The position numbers were made by a program, and so were the translations under genes. Source: Topomyia yanbarensis (Eukaryota > Arthropoda > Insecta > Diptera > Culicidae). Taken from it: a DNA stretch of 64,000 nt. Positions 43,922 through 55,368 of this stretch are shown here, in pieces. The notes under the pieces are model-generated. The model saw nothing but the letters and a program-made list of their open reading frames with translations, did no database searches and was not told the origin of the DNA. Location of the stretch: the NCBI RefSeq assembly GCF_030247195.1, contig NC_080671.1, positions 14,706,843-14,770,842 on the forward strand. Reading direction: 5' to 3'. The stretch's first letter is position 1. Each line of letters starts with the position of its first letter.

Positions 43922-46900
43922 ATGAACTCTATAATAACAATCGCCACGCTGAATTTGAACAGCAGTAACACCCGAGTGAACAAAAATTTATTAAGAGATT
44001 TCATCTACAACCATAACATAGATATTGCATTTTTGCAGGAAGTTAGTTATGAAGATTTTAGCATCATTTATAAAAGAACGAGACGATTTATTCTCAGAAG
44101 CTTTGACGGTTCACTTGAACAAACCAAATACCACATATACATTAATAGGGGGGACTTCAATTGCATTTTAGAGTCGTCAGATTCTAGAGGGACGCAGAAT
44201 TTTTCGGGCGGGCTAAAAAATTTATTCGACTTATTTGCTTTGAAAGATATTGCTAAAGCAAGAAAGGAAAATCAACTAACTTTCTTCAGAGGTAACTCTG
44301 CCTCCAGACTGGATCGCTTCTATGCGACCACTCTATTGCTAGAAAAAATTACGCATTGTGCGACGCTTCCACTAGCCTTTTCAGATCATCACGCGGTGAT
44401 TATTAAGTTGAGATACGACGGTAATCTACTACCTACTCGAGGCCGTGGATACTGGAAGATTAATCCCTCGTTGCTCTCTTCGAGCGATGTTGCTGATAGA
44501 TTTAAACAAGAATACAAAAAGCTTAAACAAAGGAATGTTTATATTCGTGATATCAGTATGTGGTGGAATTTGCATTTTAAGACAAAAGCACGAAGTTTCT
44601 TTAAAGGCGAGAGCTGGCACTTGAACCAATCAAACAGGAATTCCAAAGAAGTATTGTTGAGAAGACTACATGATCTATCGAAAAGATTAGCAGATGGGGA
44701 AAATGTGGGTGAGGACATGACTATAACCAAGTCCAAATTGATGGACTTGGAGCAAAATCGTTTAAAAAATCTCGGAGAAAAAATGCCTGTAAGCACAGTG
44801 ATAGAAGGGGAAAAAATCACAGTCTACCAACTTTCAAAAAACGTTCATCGTGGTAGCTCATTCGGTCTCCAGCTAAGAGATGTTTCGAGTGCTGATCCTA
44901 TAACCGACAGCACAAAACTGGGTAAAATGGTTCATGCTTATTTTTCTGAACAATTTAAAAAATATCCAAGGAATTCTGATCAGAACGAAATTAATAACTT
45001 TTTAAGTTGTGTTAACAGTTTTGTAAAATGACGAAGATAGAATAAGATTACTGAAACCAATAACTGTGGATGAAATTTACAACGTTTTGAAAGGATGTAA
45101 CCGAAAAAAATCGCCTGGCCCTGACGGACTAACTTACGAGTTTTATATTGCCAATTTTGAGACCTTGAAGTTTGATTTATGTCATCTATTAAATAAATAT
45201 CTAAACGGTGAATGCTTCCCCCCGAAGGAATTCTCGAGCAGAATCATTACGCTGATCCCAAAACAAGGCGATACTACACTTTTAAATAATCAAAGACCAA
45301 TCTGTTTACTAAATACCGATTATAAGCTTTTCACCAAGCTTTTGACAAACAGGATTCAGTTGAGCATCGAGAATCTGATAGGCCCAGGACAAAGTGCATG
45401 CATTGCGGGACGATCATGTACTGATAATCTAAATGATGTACGTCGTTTGTTGACTAAATCTATTGAAAATAAAAATTTTAAAGGGATATTACTAAGCTTA
45501 GATATCGAGAAAGCATTTGATAAAGTTGATCATCAATTTCTGTGGGCTGTTTTAGCAAAATTTGGATTTCCTGAGCTGCTTATTTCCTGCATACAGCAAT
45601 TATACGAAAGAGCTACCTCGAAGGTTTTGTATAACGGCTTTCTGACAAATGAAATTAAAACACATTCTTCAGTTCGTCAAGGCTGTCCTCTCAGCATGGT
45701 TTTGTTCGTTTTGTATATCAGTCTGTGCTCGGGATGCTTACCTTCAATAAGTTCCTTAGAGTAATAGCCTTTGCCGACGACTTAAATATATTTCTTCGAA
45801 GCGCAGAAGAGTTCGATATGGTTTTAAATATCATTAACTCTTTTTCTAAATATTCGAAAATACGGCTAAATGTGAGCAAATCTTGTTTTCTGCGAATTAA
45901 TAATTCTCCTGGAGGGCCATTTCAAATTATGGAAACCACAAATTTAAAGTTACTGGATGTAACATTCAAGAACACTTGGAACGATACAATTGAGTACAAT
46001 TATACAAGTATAATTAATACTATTAAATACAGGATTGGTCAAAATAAATTTCGAGCTATGAGTCTGTTAGATAAGGTTATACAAACACCTTCCTTTTATC
46101 CAAACTTTGGTATCTATCTCAAATTTTCCCCCCGAAAAATAAGCACATTGCTTCAATAAGAAAAATAGTTGGTGCCTTTTTGTGGAAATCGTGCATTTTC
46201 CGCGTCGACAGAAGACAATTATATTTGGATATCGACCAAGGAGACCTTGGATTAATTGACCCTGAAGCAATATGCAAGGCTTTGTTTATAAGAAACATTT
46301 TGAAAGTAGGGGAAATTGATGAAAAATATCTTCTAGACTATAGATATCTGGCCAGGCTGTCCAGAAATGGGAATGAATGGATTCAAGAAGCCATTGAATT
46401 CAATAATCAAAATTTTGCTATTGAATCGACAAAGCAATTATACCGCCTATTTATTAATAGGAATACTTTTCAACCGCGCGTAGAAATCGAGTTTCCTCAA
46501 ATTATTTGGAAACCCTTGAGTCGATCATTTCTACTTTCTGATGATAAATCTAAACTGTATCTTCTTTTAAATGATCTAATACCAAATAGACGAAAGTTAC
46601 GTCAGTATAATATTGGTAAGGTAGATAATGACCTCTGCGAGATATGTGGAGGAATTGACACTAATAGCCATAGGATTCGAGCTTGTAGTGCAGGAAAAGA
46701 AGTTCGCGAGTGGGTTTTATACGGAATTATACGGAATAGGTACGGCATTCAAGTGATAGGAATTGAAGACATTTTGTCTTGGAGAATTGAGGATGACTGT
46801 CCTCTCCAGAAGACAGTGGTGTGGTTAGCGGTTCATTACGTCGCTTACTGCACGGGCAAATTTCCCTGTCTGAGTCTGTACGTTTTCCAGAGGAGCATAA

Positions 46901-46968
46901 GAGAGTTTAGGTGGAATATGAAGGAATTAGTAAAAGTTAATTTTAGAGCGCATCTAAATATTTGCTAG
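43922..46968 (+). pseudogene. L1-like element 2 ORF2: endonuclease and RT, defective
   Basis: The ATG at 43922 opens MNSIITIATLNLNSSNTRVN; FLQEV, RGDFNCIL, SRLDRFYATT and SDHHAVIIKL follow, so all visible EN catalytic residues are present. Only about 35 residues separate FLQEV from GDFN, against about 89 in element 1; a deletion of about 54 residues has removed the core of the EN. A frameshift near 45030 leads into the RT: NRKKSPGPDGLTYEFY, LIPKQGDTTLLNNQRPICLL, LSLDIEKAFDKVDHQFLW, SVRQGCPLSMVLF. After another frameshift near 45725 comes AFADDLNIFL (FADD at 45770-45781). A third frameshift near 46130 leads to the C-terminal CEICGGIDTNSHRIRAC zinc motif and a stop at 46968. RT catalytic residues are intact, but the protein cannot be made whole. 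Confidence 0.9.
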
Positions 46969-47045
46969 GTATAGATATGCAGTTGCTTGCTGAAAGAATT
47001 GTGAAATGTAAATATTTAATTGAAATATAACCCAATACAAAAAAT

Positions 47046-47731
47046 CACAATTTGCTATGTGATCGCACGCCACAACCTGTAACTCCGGAACCGGAAGTCG
47101 GATCAGGACGAAATTAAATAGCTATTAACGGAGACGCAAAAGCTTTCATTTGAGACCAAGTTTAGTTGAATCGGTCTAGCCATCTCCGAGAAACCGATGT
47201 GACTGTAATTCTGAATTTAGATACTTCCGCTGGGGCTTCCGGAACCGATGATGGTGGCCAATGTGGTCAAATAGACTTTGAATGGATGTTAGTGACCTAA
47301 TACTACAAATCGAAGCAGTTGTGGTCATATTTTGGAAAAAATTTCACCTTTATACATTCATTGCAGAATTTATTAAAATCGACATATTCTGCGTGTTCGT
47401 ACTCATCACCCTGTAATTCCGGAACCGGAGGTCGGATCCATTAGAAATTCAATAGCAGCCTATGGGAACGTTGCACCTTTCATTTGAGACTAAGTTTGTC
47501 AAAATCGGTTCAGCCATGTCTGAGAAAAATGAGTGACATTTTTGGTTACATACACACATACAGACGCACATACACACACATGCATACATACACACATACA
47601 TACACACACACAGACATTTGCCAAACTCGACGAACTGAATCGAATGGTATATGTCACTCGGCCCTCCGGGCCTCCGTTAAAAAGTCGATTTTCAGAGCAA
47701 TTGCAATACCTTTCTATTGAGAAAGGCAAAA
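47046..47731 (-). repeat. Family A copy 6, head-side half
   Basis: Reverse complement of copy 3 positions 6696-7380: monomer blocks (CTCCGGAACCGGAAGTCGGA at 47088, GGAACCGATGATGGTGGCCA at 47243), the CA-rich microsatellite at about 47550-47612, GGCCCTCCGGGCC near 47662, and the head terminus GAGAAAGGCAAAAA ending at about 47731. Together with 41841-42564 it forms one complete copy when the L1-like element is set aside. Confidence 0.92.
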
Positions 47732-49899
47732 ATCAACATTTAATTCACGTATTGTATTTTTTATTCATATATAAAATTTCTTCTTTCAAAACTCCTGGAA
47801 TTCGCGGTAATCTTTGCACCGCAAAAGGTCACAGTGCCTACCAATTCGATGATATACTGTCAGAAATAAACAAACGATATGCGAAAGGTGCCACACCATG
47901 TTTCTATGGCGACGGGAGAAGAAAAGGCTCACACCAGAAGCGAACTCAAATCAAATCATGCATTTAGCATTTTACATTCGACACTACTTGTAAGCGTTTT
48001 GTGAAGGACCCACAATGATGAACGTGGTTGTATTTGCATTAAATTATTACGCTGTTTTGAAATTATTATCTTGATTATGTCGCCTGAGTGTGAACAAAAA
48101 AAAAAGTTTGTAAAGACGTCACGGAATTATTTTCTTCCATAGAAATTGGAACTATCACAATTAGTGGAGGGCATTCTATGGTGTCGACATCATCCCAAAC
48201 ACAGTGGTTTGAAGCAAGATACGTCAAGTTGCAGGGGGCTGGTGGGAGAAGAATAGTTTACGAATATTGAGCTGAAGATACAAAACAAATAAAAATAAAC
48301 CGAACACTTCCTTTTATGCTCTCTATATTTGGTCAATGTGCCTTTAGGGGAAACGTAGACCACGTTGAAAGCCAAAACAATTTATTATACCAAAACCGTT
48401 CGATTTGTAACTCCTCAAAAACCACATCCCTTTACCATATAGTGAAACTTGTTCACTTACCTCTCGATAGTTGTTCGTTCGGTCTTATCTTATTCCATTC
48501 ACCATACGATACCGAAAAGCACCACTAAAATTCGATCAATGCTTCCCACTTCAGTTTTGTCTGATAAGCGATCAGTTTAAGCGGCCGCCACAACAAGAAC
48601 GAATCCGGTGGTGGGCGGAAAGTTTTCCTCTCTCAGAACACGGTTCTTTCTTCGAAAAACTTGACACAAAAGCTAACACAAACACTTCACTTTCACCGAT
48701 TTATGCGGCGCCAGGTAGAGTAATATTTGCCTTTACGATCGACGGCCAAACTTTCGCTCAATTCCAATAAATCAACTTTTCTTTCCGATAACGCATTTGA
48801 TCCGCATTCGCCCGGGCGTGAGTGTGGGTGGGTTAAATTATGGCTGACATTATAATCCTTCGGCAGAATTTAGCAATCGATCTCACTTAGTGACACTCAA
48901 CAAAGCGACTCTGCCTCGGAGCATAAATTATCCCGTTCTCTTCACTGTTCACGTCGCTGAATCTGGAATGTTTTTGCCGTCGCCGCCTGATGGATGAAAC
49001 TCATTAGCGACTGCCCCTGCGTTCTCGAAATCACATTCCGCCGTCACCGTCGCCGACGCCTTCGGTCCTGGGGGGACCACCATAAAAGTGCATTTTCGCG
49101 AGCATTCCAATGGCGACCGTATGGGGATGGCGCCAATCTGTGTGCACGGTTGACGGCGTTGCTTCTTTAGCTGCCGGTGGTGCCTCCGAACCTCCTGTTG
49201 TTGTTGGCTTCCGGAATGGGGGGAGGTAGTAGCTCCGTGTAGCAGAGCCAGTTGTTTAACTCGTGTAAACTAGAATTAGAGAAAAAGTGGAAAGGGAAAA
49301 TATTGGTATTCTTGCCGGGAGAGAAATGAAATGCGATGTTGGTTGGATGGAGGCGGTGAAAATAGCGAGCGTTTGTTTATGCTACCGCTTACGTTAGCTA
49401 CTTTTCAGAGATCGAGTGGGGGCGGCGGAAAAGTTGGAAACCGTCGCCAGCGAGAGAGCTAGTTCAAAACTTTCTGTTTAATCAAATGAGATTAAACATG
49501 CAGCCGGGACTAAAACCTTGTGATTTGCATAGCAAGAGCCCTCAACCGATTTACCGATGGGGGCAATAAAGAGCATGATTAAAAACAATAATCGAGTTGC
49601 ATTTGCAGTCGAGTTTCGAAATTGAATTTGCTAATTGGCTTCCACTCTCGTGATTGGTCGGGTATTTTCTGTTTCAATTTCAACAGAATTGGCTGATTGT
49701 GTTGCTGTAACTTTTTTTGTCATTTATAGTTTGTGTTATTCGTTGATAAAGGTTTCAGGAAACAGTGAATGATCTTTTAAAATATGCAAATTAACATTGA
49801 AAAACTAATTGCTATAAAGTTGCTAAATTACATGATAATCGCGCTGCTTCAATGTCATCTTCACTCCCATCAATTTCCAGATCGGTGAGCTAGAGCTCG
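47732..49899. other. Unassigned DNA, partly GC-richer
   Basis: No gene is supported. The stretch at 48780-49460 is richer in G and C and in CG dinucleotides than most of the window. It lacks the recognised repeats and could be older unique host DNA. Frames at 47533-47967 and 48471-48770 have no domain; the first is microsatellite-driven. Confidence 0.45.
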
Positions 49900-51490
49900 T
49901 TCGGTTACGCAGAAGACCATAATGCTAATCTCCCGCATATGTACCAATTTCACGTACTCATGGATGAGCTGCTAGTACATCGCTTTCCTATGAGGACTTG
50001 AACCGTGAGAGCGTTCCAGAAAGAAGAAGCGACGGTTGGCGTTACATTTTTGGTCCTATAACTGCCTAAACAGTTTGTCGTGCTTGGGAAGCTTGACGAC
50101 GTAGCGGCTGTCGGAGTGCTGGGTGATGTTCTTCACGAAATGTTCCCCACGGCATCGTTCCGACAGAAGCCATCCCTTTGAATCGTGGACTTCTTCGAAC
50201 TGCCAGAGTCGGTTGACCAATCCATCTATCGTGCAGGCATTTACGTGGATCGCTGGGATCGTGGTTCTTTAATAAACACTCTCCGGAGTAATTTTTGTAT
50301 TCTGCAGTAGCGGCAATTCTTCACCGAGCAATATCCTGCCGCATCCAAAAAGCTTAAAAAGATGGGCCAGAATCCCAGAATCATGTCGATGTCGCCAGTA
50401 ACAGCAAAAGTTGGATCTGCAAGCTCTACGTGCTTTGGGATCGCCCAGTGGCGAGCTTCTACCGTCGACTGGGACAGCTTCGCGATAATGGAAGGCAGAA
50501 CCAACATGGGACATTCCACAGATTCGATCTCTACCGTTACGGATGTCACGAGCGCAGTTGGAAGGAAAACGTTTCCAGGAACCACTTCCGCAGAGTGTGA
50601 TTCAATAATAGAGAACTCATGGAAGGAGCTTGAACATGGTAGAAGTAGACGGTTACTGTACGGGAGTTTGCGAAACAGACTGCGATGACAGTGAGTTTGG
50701 CGTATACTATACACTCAGGTTTTTTTTACGCGGGGATACGAGCCGCGTAAATGAAAACCGCGTAAATTTCAAAAACCGCGTAAATGAAAACCGCCTAAAT
50801 TTCAAAATCAGCGTAAAAAAAACCGCGTAAAAAATACCGCGTAAAAAAAACTTGAGTGTACAGCGAACATGCTGCGGCGAGAGTCGACTGGAGGACAACA
50901 CATCAACGCGATACGGAAGCTTAAGCTCCCGGTTCCGGGATTGGCGTCAGGTGGTTCAGGATGAAAAAGCGTGTGGTGCATTTTGGGACAAGTACTCACC
51001 GCAATTGTTGCACTACTTCGGCTTGCTGATGCTGGAAAAGGGGACACTGGACACCTGCTAGCTTGGATGTCGGATTTGGCTTGCTGTAAGGAGGAGCAGT
51101 GTTCGAAGTGTCGACCACTGCCTGCAAAACTCGAGCGTGATTTTGGAGTAAGTTTACATTTGATGATATTCAAATTGATGCGCTGGAGCTTGTGTGCTCT
51201 GATATGTCGCCGCTTCCTCCAAGAACAGAAACGATGTTGTCAGAATCGAGTTTGCTACAGTGGTTCTCCCATTCATGAAGCGTACAAGAATCAATTGATA
51301 CTTGGTAAACCAGGGTAGAGCAGCATCGGTCTACTGGTTCACTCAAGCTCTTTAGTATGGAGATCCACAGCTCGAAGCAATCGATCAGAGCAAACAGATC
51401 TTCAGCTGATTCTCTGCATATCGCTGGAGTGTCGAAAAGCGTCCGTATGTGACACTTGATTCAGTAGCGAATGGCGACAAATTGTGTTCA
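49900..51490 (-). pseudogene. BEL/Pao LTR retrotransposon fragment: gag, protease, RT N-terminus
   Basis: Read on the - strand with frameshifts. Gag pieces lie near 51480-51180 (TPAICRESAEDLFALIDCFE, then ILKSLSEPVD and LHEWENHCSKLDSDN), the style of BEL/Pao gag. A decayed cysteine/histidine region near 51020-50960 reads CPKMHHTLFHPEP, which resembles the HHTLLH motif. Protease-linker sequence at 50560-50360 reads VECPMLVLPSIIAKLSQ, AIPKHVELADPTF and GDIDMILG. RT N-terminal sequence at 50235-50050 reads LVNRLWQFEEVHDSKGW and SRYVVKLPKHDK, followed to about 49905 by LIHEYVKLVHMREI. There are several stops and frameshifts plus a 147-bp MITE at 50712-50858. No LTRs or later RT motifs are seen, so this is an old truncated copy. 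In intact elements the polyprotein supplies capsid, protease and reverse transcriptase. Confidence 0.82.
50712..50858. mobile_element. 147-bp MITE, CACTCA.GTTTTTTTTACGCG termini, TA duplication
   Basis: CACTCAGGTTTTTTTTACGC at the left is mirrored by GCGTAAAAAAAACTTGAGTG at the right, with TA on each side (50710-50711 and 50859-50860). The interior is a set of CCGCGTAAA(T/A)-type repeats (CCGCGTAAATGAAAA, CCGCGTAAATTTCAAAA), so the element is nearly all repeats. It interrupts the BEL/Pao fragment. A Tc1/mariner-type MITE by target and termini. Confidence 0.93.
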
Positions 51491-51584
51491 GCATGTTCGG
51501 AAGTAGTCCAAGAGCGAATTTGGTGCTTTATTCAACTTAACGAAAGTGGTAGAACTGGTTCTTGAGCAACGAAGTCAGCCGCAG

Positions 51585-52560
51585 CTGCAGCTCTCGCCAA
51601 TTCATCCACCCATTCATTTCCAGTAAAACAGGAATGGCATCAGTCTTCGCAAATGAACATCGAACACCATGTTCGCTATAGTTCTGTGCTCATCCTAACC
51701 ATCATTTCGTGTGCAAACTCGAACGCGCTAATGCGTACCAAAACACGAGCACATGTTCGTCTGCACAACCGAACCCCATGTACGTACGCGGTGCTCGTAC
51801 ACACAGGTTCTTGATACTAGCTTTCTCTTTCTCTCGCCCATCATCACTAGCATTGACTCATTCTGTTTTGTGTGTGCCTTTGTTATGTACGCTCACGGTG
51901 TGCGTACACGGTGTTTAAACCTAAGTTTGCACATCGTTCGCTTGGGTTCGGTGTTCGATGCAAACCTGTACACAAAGGCAAAGCATGTTTGATGTTGAAC
52001 GAGCGCACGAAATTTTGTACACGGGTGCAAACTTGATGTTCATGGGAAGACTGGTATCCATAGAAAGCATTTGAAATGCTAAGTTCTTCGATTTGAGTTC
52101 GATCTGCAATTACTAATTTCGATCTCGAATCTGCTGTACTAAGTGCTTTCAGGGCAGCCTAACTGTCAAATAAAACTGGCAAAAATAAATTCTTTTACCG
52201 CCAATTCTCTGTTGAAGTATCAATTGTACGCCACACAGAATCGCGAAGATTTCTGCTTAGAATACGGTACAGTATCTACCAAGCGAATGAGATTGGTTGA
52301 ATCTCATTTCACGACAGTAGCACCAGGCTCGGCTCTCCAATAAAGAACCGCCAGCATAACATATTACGAATTCTGTTGTTTGCATTCAGAACGAGTTATA
52401 CGTTCACTGTCGAGTCGAGTAGCACATCTTTTAGCCTCAGTCCCCAAGGTAATTCCCATCACCTCTATAGCTTGTAAATTCGATGAAAATCCTTGGTTGA
52501 AGATACTGACTGCCAAATAAGTCAAAACATTGACCACCTGCCTGCCAGAATTTGCGCATG
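51585..52560 (-). pseudogene. RNase H and RT C-terminal fragment of a non-LTR retrotransposon
   Basis: On the - strand, frames give IEVMGITLGTEAKRCATRLD near 52500-52400, the style of the RT C-terminus before an RNase H. This is followed by VLYWRAEPGATVV near 52345 and a region near 52250-52130 with RFCVAYN and, after a shift, LPESTYSRFEIE. RSKLVI/CRTQIEEL-like words come at 52110-52080, then, after a 413-bp insertion, HSCFTGNEWVDELARAAAA near 51625-51590. The last is the GNE.AD.LAR signature at the end of RNase H. The fragment has many frameshifts. Clade is uncertain (LOA, Jockey or I type). It abuts the BEL/Pao fragment on the same strand by chance or by recombination. Confidence 0.65.
51641..52053. 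mobile_element. 413-bp inverted-repeat element in the RNase H fragment
   Basis: CAGTCTTCGCAAATGAACAT at the left and ATGTTCATGGGAAGACTG at the right are imperfect inverted termini. On the - strand the flanks GGATACCA and TGATGCCA match at 6 of 8 positions, so a decayed 8-bp duplication is possible. The interior is rich in GTTCG/CGAAC and GTACAC/GTGTAC words, as in the arms of the 3.7 kb hAT-like element. The RNase H frame is compatible across the site. Confidence 0.7.
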
Positions 52561-52921
52561 TGTTTTGGCGCTAAGGAACAGATTCCACTATTCAGAGACT
52601 CATTGATGTGTTGGGTGTGAGCTCCTAAGTATATTTCTAATAAATCATTAGATAATAGAGTTACGTAGATCCTGACATGTTCGAATGTTTCTAAAGTACC
52701 TTTTACCTAACGCCACTTGCACCAACTGTCCTCGCTGAGTGAGTGTTGGGGATTTTCGTTCGATGACGAACCGTGTTCGAGGGAAGCCCAGATTGCATTT
52801 CGCGAGGAATTCCACGAAGATCCGTCCAAAAATCTTTAAAATCGTCACCGACCATCTTAGATTCCGATGAAACTTTACATGTTTCGCCGTCATGGAAGAC
52901 TAAATATTTTCCACAGGTAAT
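52561..52921. other. Unassigned; possible decayed frame
   Basis: Overlapping - strand frames at 52648-52945 contain FWTDLRGIPREMQSGLPSN, which looks protein-like but was not assigned. It could be additional retrotransposon debris. Confidence 0.3.
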
Positions 52922-55345
52922 AAGATTATTTTGACTCAAGAGCAACTTTTCAAAAGGGCTTAAACGTCTCTACGTGTATGAATTTCGATTTTTTTTTGTT
53001 CGGTTATTGTATTTTATACAGCAAAACTATCTGAGAAAGAGTTACAGGGAATGAATACTTCTGGCCGAAAAAAATATACACTGAAAAAATGTTGTGTCAT
53101 TTTTCAAAAAAACAAAAATGTATAATAAAAATTTAAATTGCGAAAAAACCCTTTTTTTTAATTTTTTTATATTTTGGAAATAAAAACCTATAGAGAAAAA
53201 AACATTTTGTATGTGATTGCATGATGGAGAAAAAATCGCTAAAAAGGTTTTTCTTACAATAACTTCGTACATGTTTTTAAATTTCATACTAATTGACATA
53301 CAAAATTGCAATTTTATTACAGAATATAATTCTAAGCAACATTTAAAATCAAAATGCATTTAACAAAAATCTTCCTAAATGCGATAGTTTTCGAGATATT
53401 TGAAATTTTGCTCCATCAAAAACAATTAATTCGTGTAATTATGCTCTTTTTAAAAGTTATTCGCGTTACCCCATCATAAAATGTCAAAGTTTTAATGCTT
53501 ATCGTTTTAAAGACGTAAAAGCAACTTTTTAGTGTATTTAGATCATGGAGAAGTTTTCAATAAAAAAGTTTTCCTAACAACAACTTTTGACATATTTTTA
53601 TAATTTATACAATTTGCAGTCAAAAATACAATTTGCTTTTTGAATATGATTCCAAACGCCATTTTAAATCGAGATGCTCTTAACAAAAATTTTCTGAAAT
53701 GTAGTAGTTCTCGAGATATTTAAATTGTTTTAACAGCACAATTATTTTGTTTTATTACGACCTTTTCTTGAGTTATTCGCATTTCTCCATCAACAATAAT
53801 AGGTTTTTCAAAAGGCCCGTAAACATTTCTGCAACTTTCCCTTTGACATCAAGGCGATATTGTAAACCAGTTGAAAGTTACATGAAAGCAACCAAAATAA
53901 ATTTCAACCATAGGGTCTGATGATTAAACTATATATTTGAATCATATTTTGGTTGTTTCATGTAACTTCCAAATGTTTCACAATATCGCCTTGATGTCAA
54001 AGAGAAAGTTACAGGAAATTTTATGGGCCTTTTGAAAAACCTATTATTGTTGATGCAGAAACGTGAATAACTTATGAAAAGGTCGCAATAAAACAAAATA
54101 ATTGTGTTGTTAAAACAAAAGTTAAAATATCTCGTGAACTATTACATTTCAGAAAAATATTGTTATGAGCATTTTGATTTAAAATGGCGTTTAGAATCAT
54201 ATTCAAAAAGAAAATTGTATTTTTGACTGCAAATAGTATAAATTATAAAAAGATGTCAAAAGTTGTTGTTAGGAAAACTTTTTTATTGAAAACTTCTCCA
54301 TGATCCAAATACACTAAAAAAGTTGCTTTTACGTCTTTAAAACGATAAACATTAATTTATTGTCATTTTATGATAGGGTAAGGCGAATAACTTTTAAAAA
54401 AGAGCATAATTACACGAATTAATTGTTTTTGATGGAGCAAAATTCCAAATATCTCGAAAACTATCGCATTTTGGAAGATTTTTGTTACATTCATTTGATT
54501 TTAAATGGTGCTTAGAATTATATTCTGTAATAAAATTACAATTTTGTATGTCAATTAGTATGAAATTTAAAAACATGTACGAAGTTATTGTTAGAAAAAC
54601 TTTTTTACCGATTTTTTCTACATCATGCAATCACATTCAAAATTTTTCTTTTCTCTTTAGGTTTTGTTTCCAAAATATAATTTGAAAAAATTGGGTTTTT
54701 TAACTTTTAACTTAAATTTTTGTTTTTTTGAAAAATAACAAATTTTTTTTCAGTGTATATTTTTTCGGATAGAAGTATTCATTCCCTGTAACTTGTTCTC
54801 AGATAGTTTTGCTGTATAAAATACAGTAATCGAACAAAAAAAATTGAAATTTATACACGTAGAAACGTTTACGCTCTTTTGAAACATTACCCAAGTAGCA
54901 CGCTTTGTTACTGTATAGTATTTGTAACTCTCTTGGTAACAACTATGTTATGGAAAAAGCGCACTTAGTTTGTATGTTGTGCAACATGTTCCTAATTGCA
55001 GTAAAATAATGAAAACAATAGCTGTGTGATTTGTCGAGCACTGGGTAGTTGGACAGTTCTGTTTAAGGGTGGAATGGCAAACAAAGAGGCATTTGCAACT
55101 TGTTAGACTGTTTGTGCAAGTTAGCAAAGTTTCTGATTAGTTTCACAACTGTTATTGACGTTTGCATACTTAACACTATTGGCCAGATCTATAGTTACAT
55201 AGTTGCAAAATCAGTTTAAAAATCCGTGAAAATTATTTTCAAATATTTCCAACAATAAAAAATATTGTGTAGTAGTTGTGCAACATTTAAAACTTTCAAC
55301 AAGTTGCAATTGCTACTTGGGTAGTCTTGTATCAAAATATTCCAA
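52922..55345. mobile_element. About 2 kb foldback palindrome with repeated sub-modules
   Basis: The left arm (about 52922-53910) is mirrored by the right arm (about 53930-54887 and 55324-55345), with a centre near 53920. Examples of paired phrases: CTACGTGTATGAATTTCGA near 52971 with AAATTTATACACGTAG near 54847, and CATGGAGAAGTTTTCAATAA near 53545 with TTATTGAAAACTTCTCCATG near 54283. Each arm holds two diverged direct copies of a module of about 320 bp (TGGAGAAAAAATCGC at 53223, CATGGAGAAGTTTTC at 53545), so the whole is a four-unit A-B-B'-A' array. Similarity continues past a MITE inserted in the right arm. No coding domain. Confidence 0.88.
54890..55321. mobile_element. 432-bp MITE, CCCAAGTAGCA termini, TA duplication
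   Basis: The left end CCCAAGTAGCA and the right end TGCTACTTGGG are inverted, with TA at 54888-54889 and 55322-55323. It splits the right arm of the foldback: phrases on either side (AAGAGCGTAAAC...; TATTTTGATACAAGAC, both as reverse complement) align continuously with the left arm at 52930-52960. Confidence 0.88.
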
Positions 55346-55368
55346 TTGCCAGGGAATATCATGGAGAT

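Larger units (their letters stand above)
42565..47045 (+). mobile_element. L1/Tx1-like non-LTR retrotransposon 2, about 4.5 kb, complete ends
   Basis: Both borders are fixed by comparison with the uninterrupted family A copy 3. The 5' UTR is about 150 bp, ORF1 lies at 42715-43802, ORF2 at 43922-46968, and the 3' UTR is short and ends CCCAATACAAAAAAT. No RNase H is present. At most a 3-bp target duplication (AAT) can be proposed. The architecture matches the - strand element at 34239-39237, but the protein sequences differ clearly, so this is a related but separate family. It appears full-length but coding-defective. Confidence 0.9.

Noticed and set aside
50362..50688. + strand frame opposite the BEL/Pao protease region
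   Set aside because: The - strand carries LADPTF and GDIDMILG protease-linker motifs, so the + frame is a shadow.
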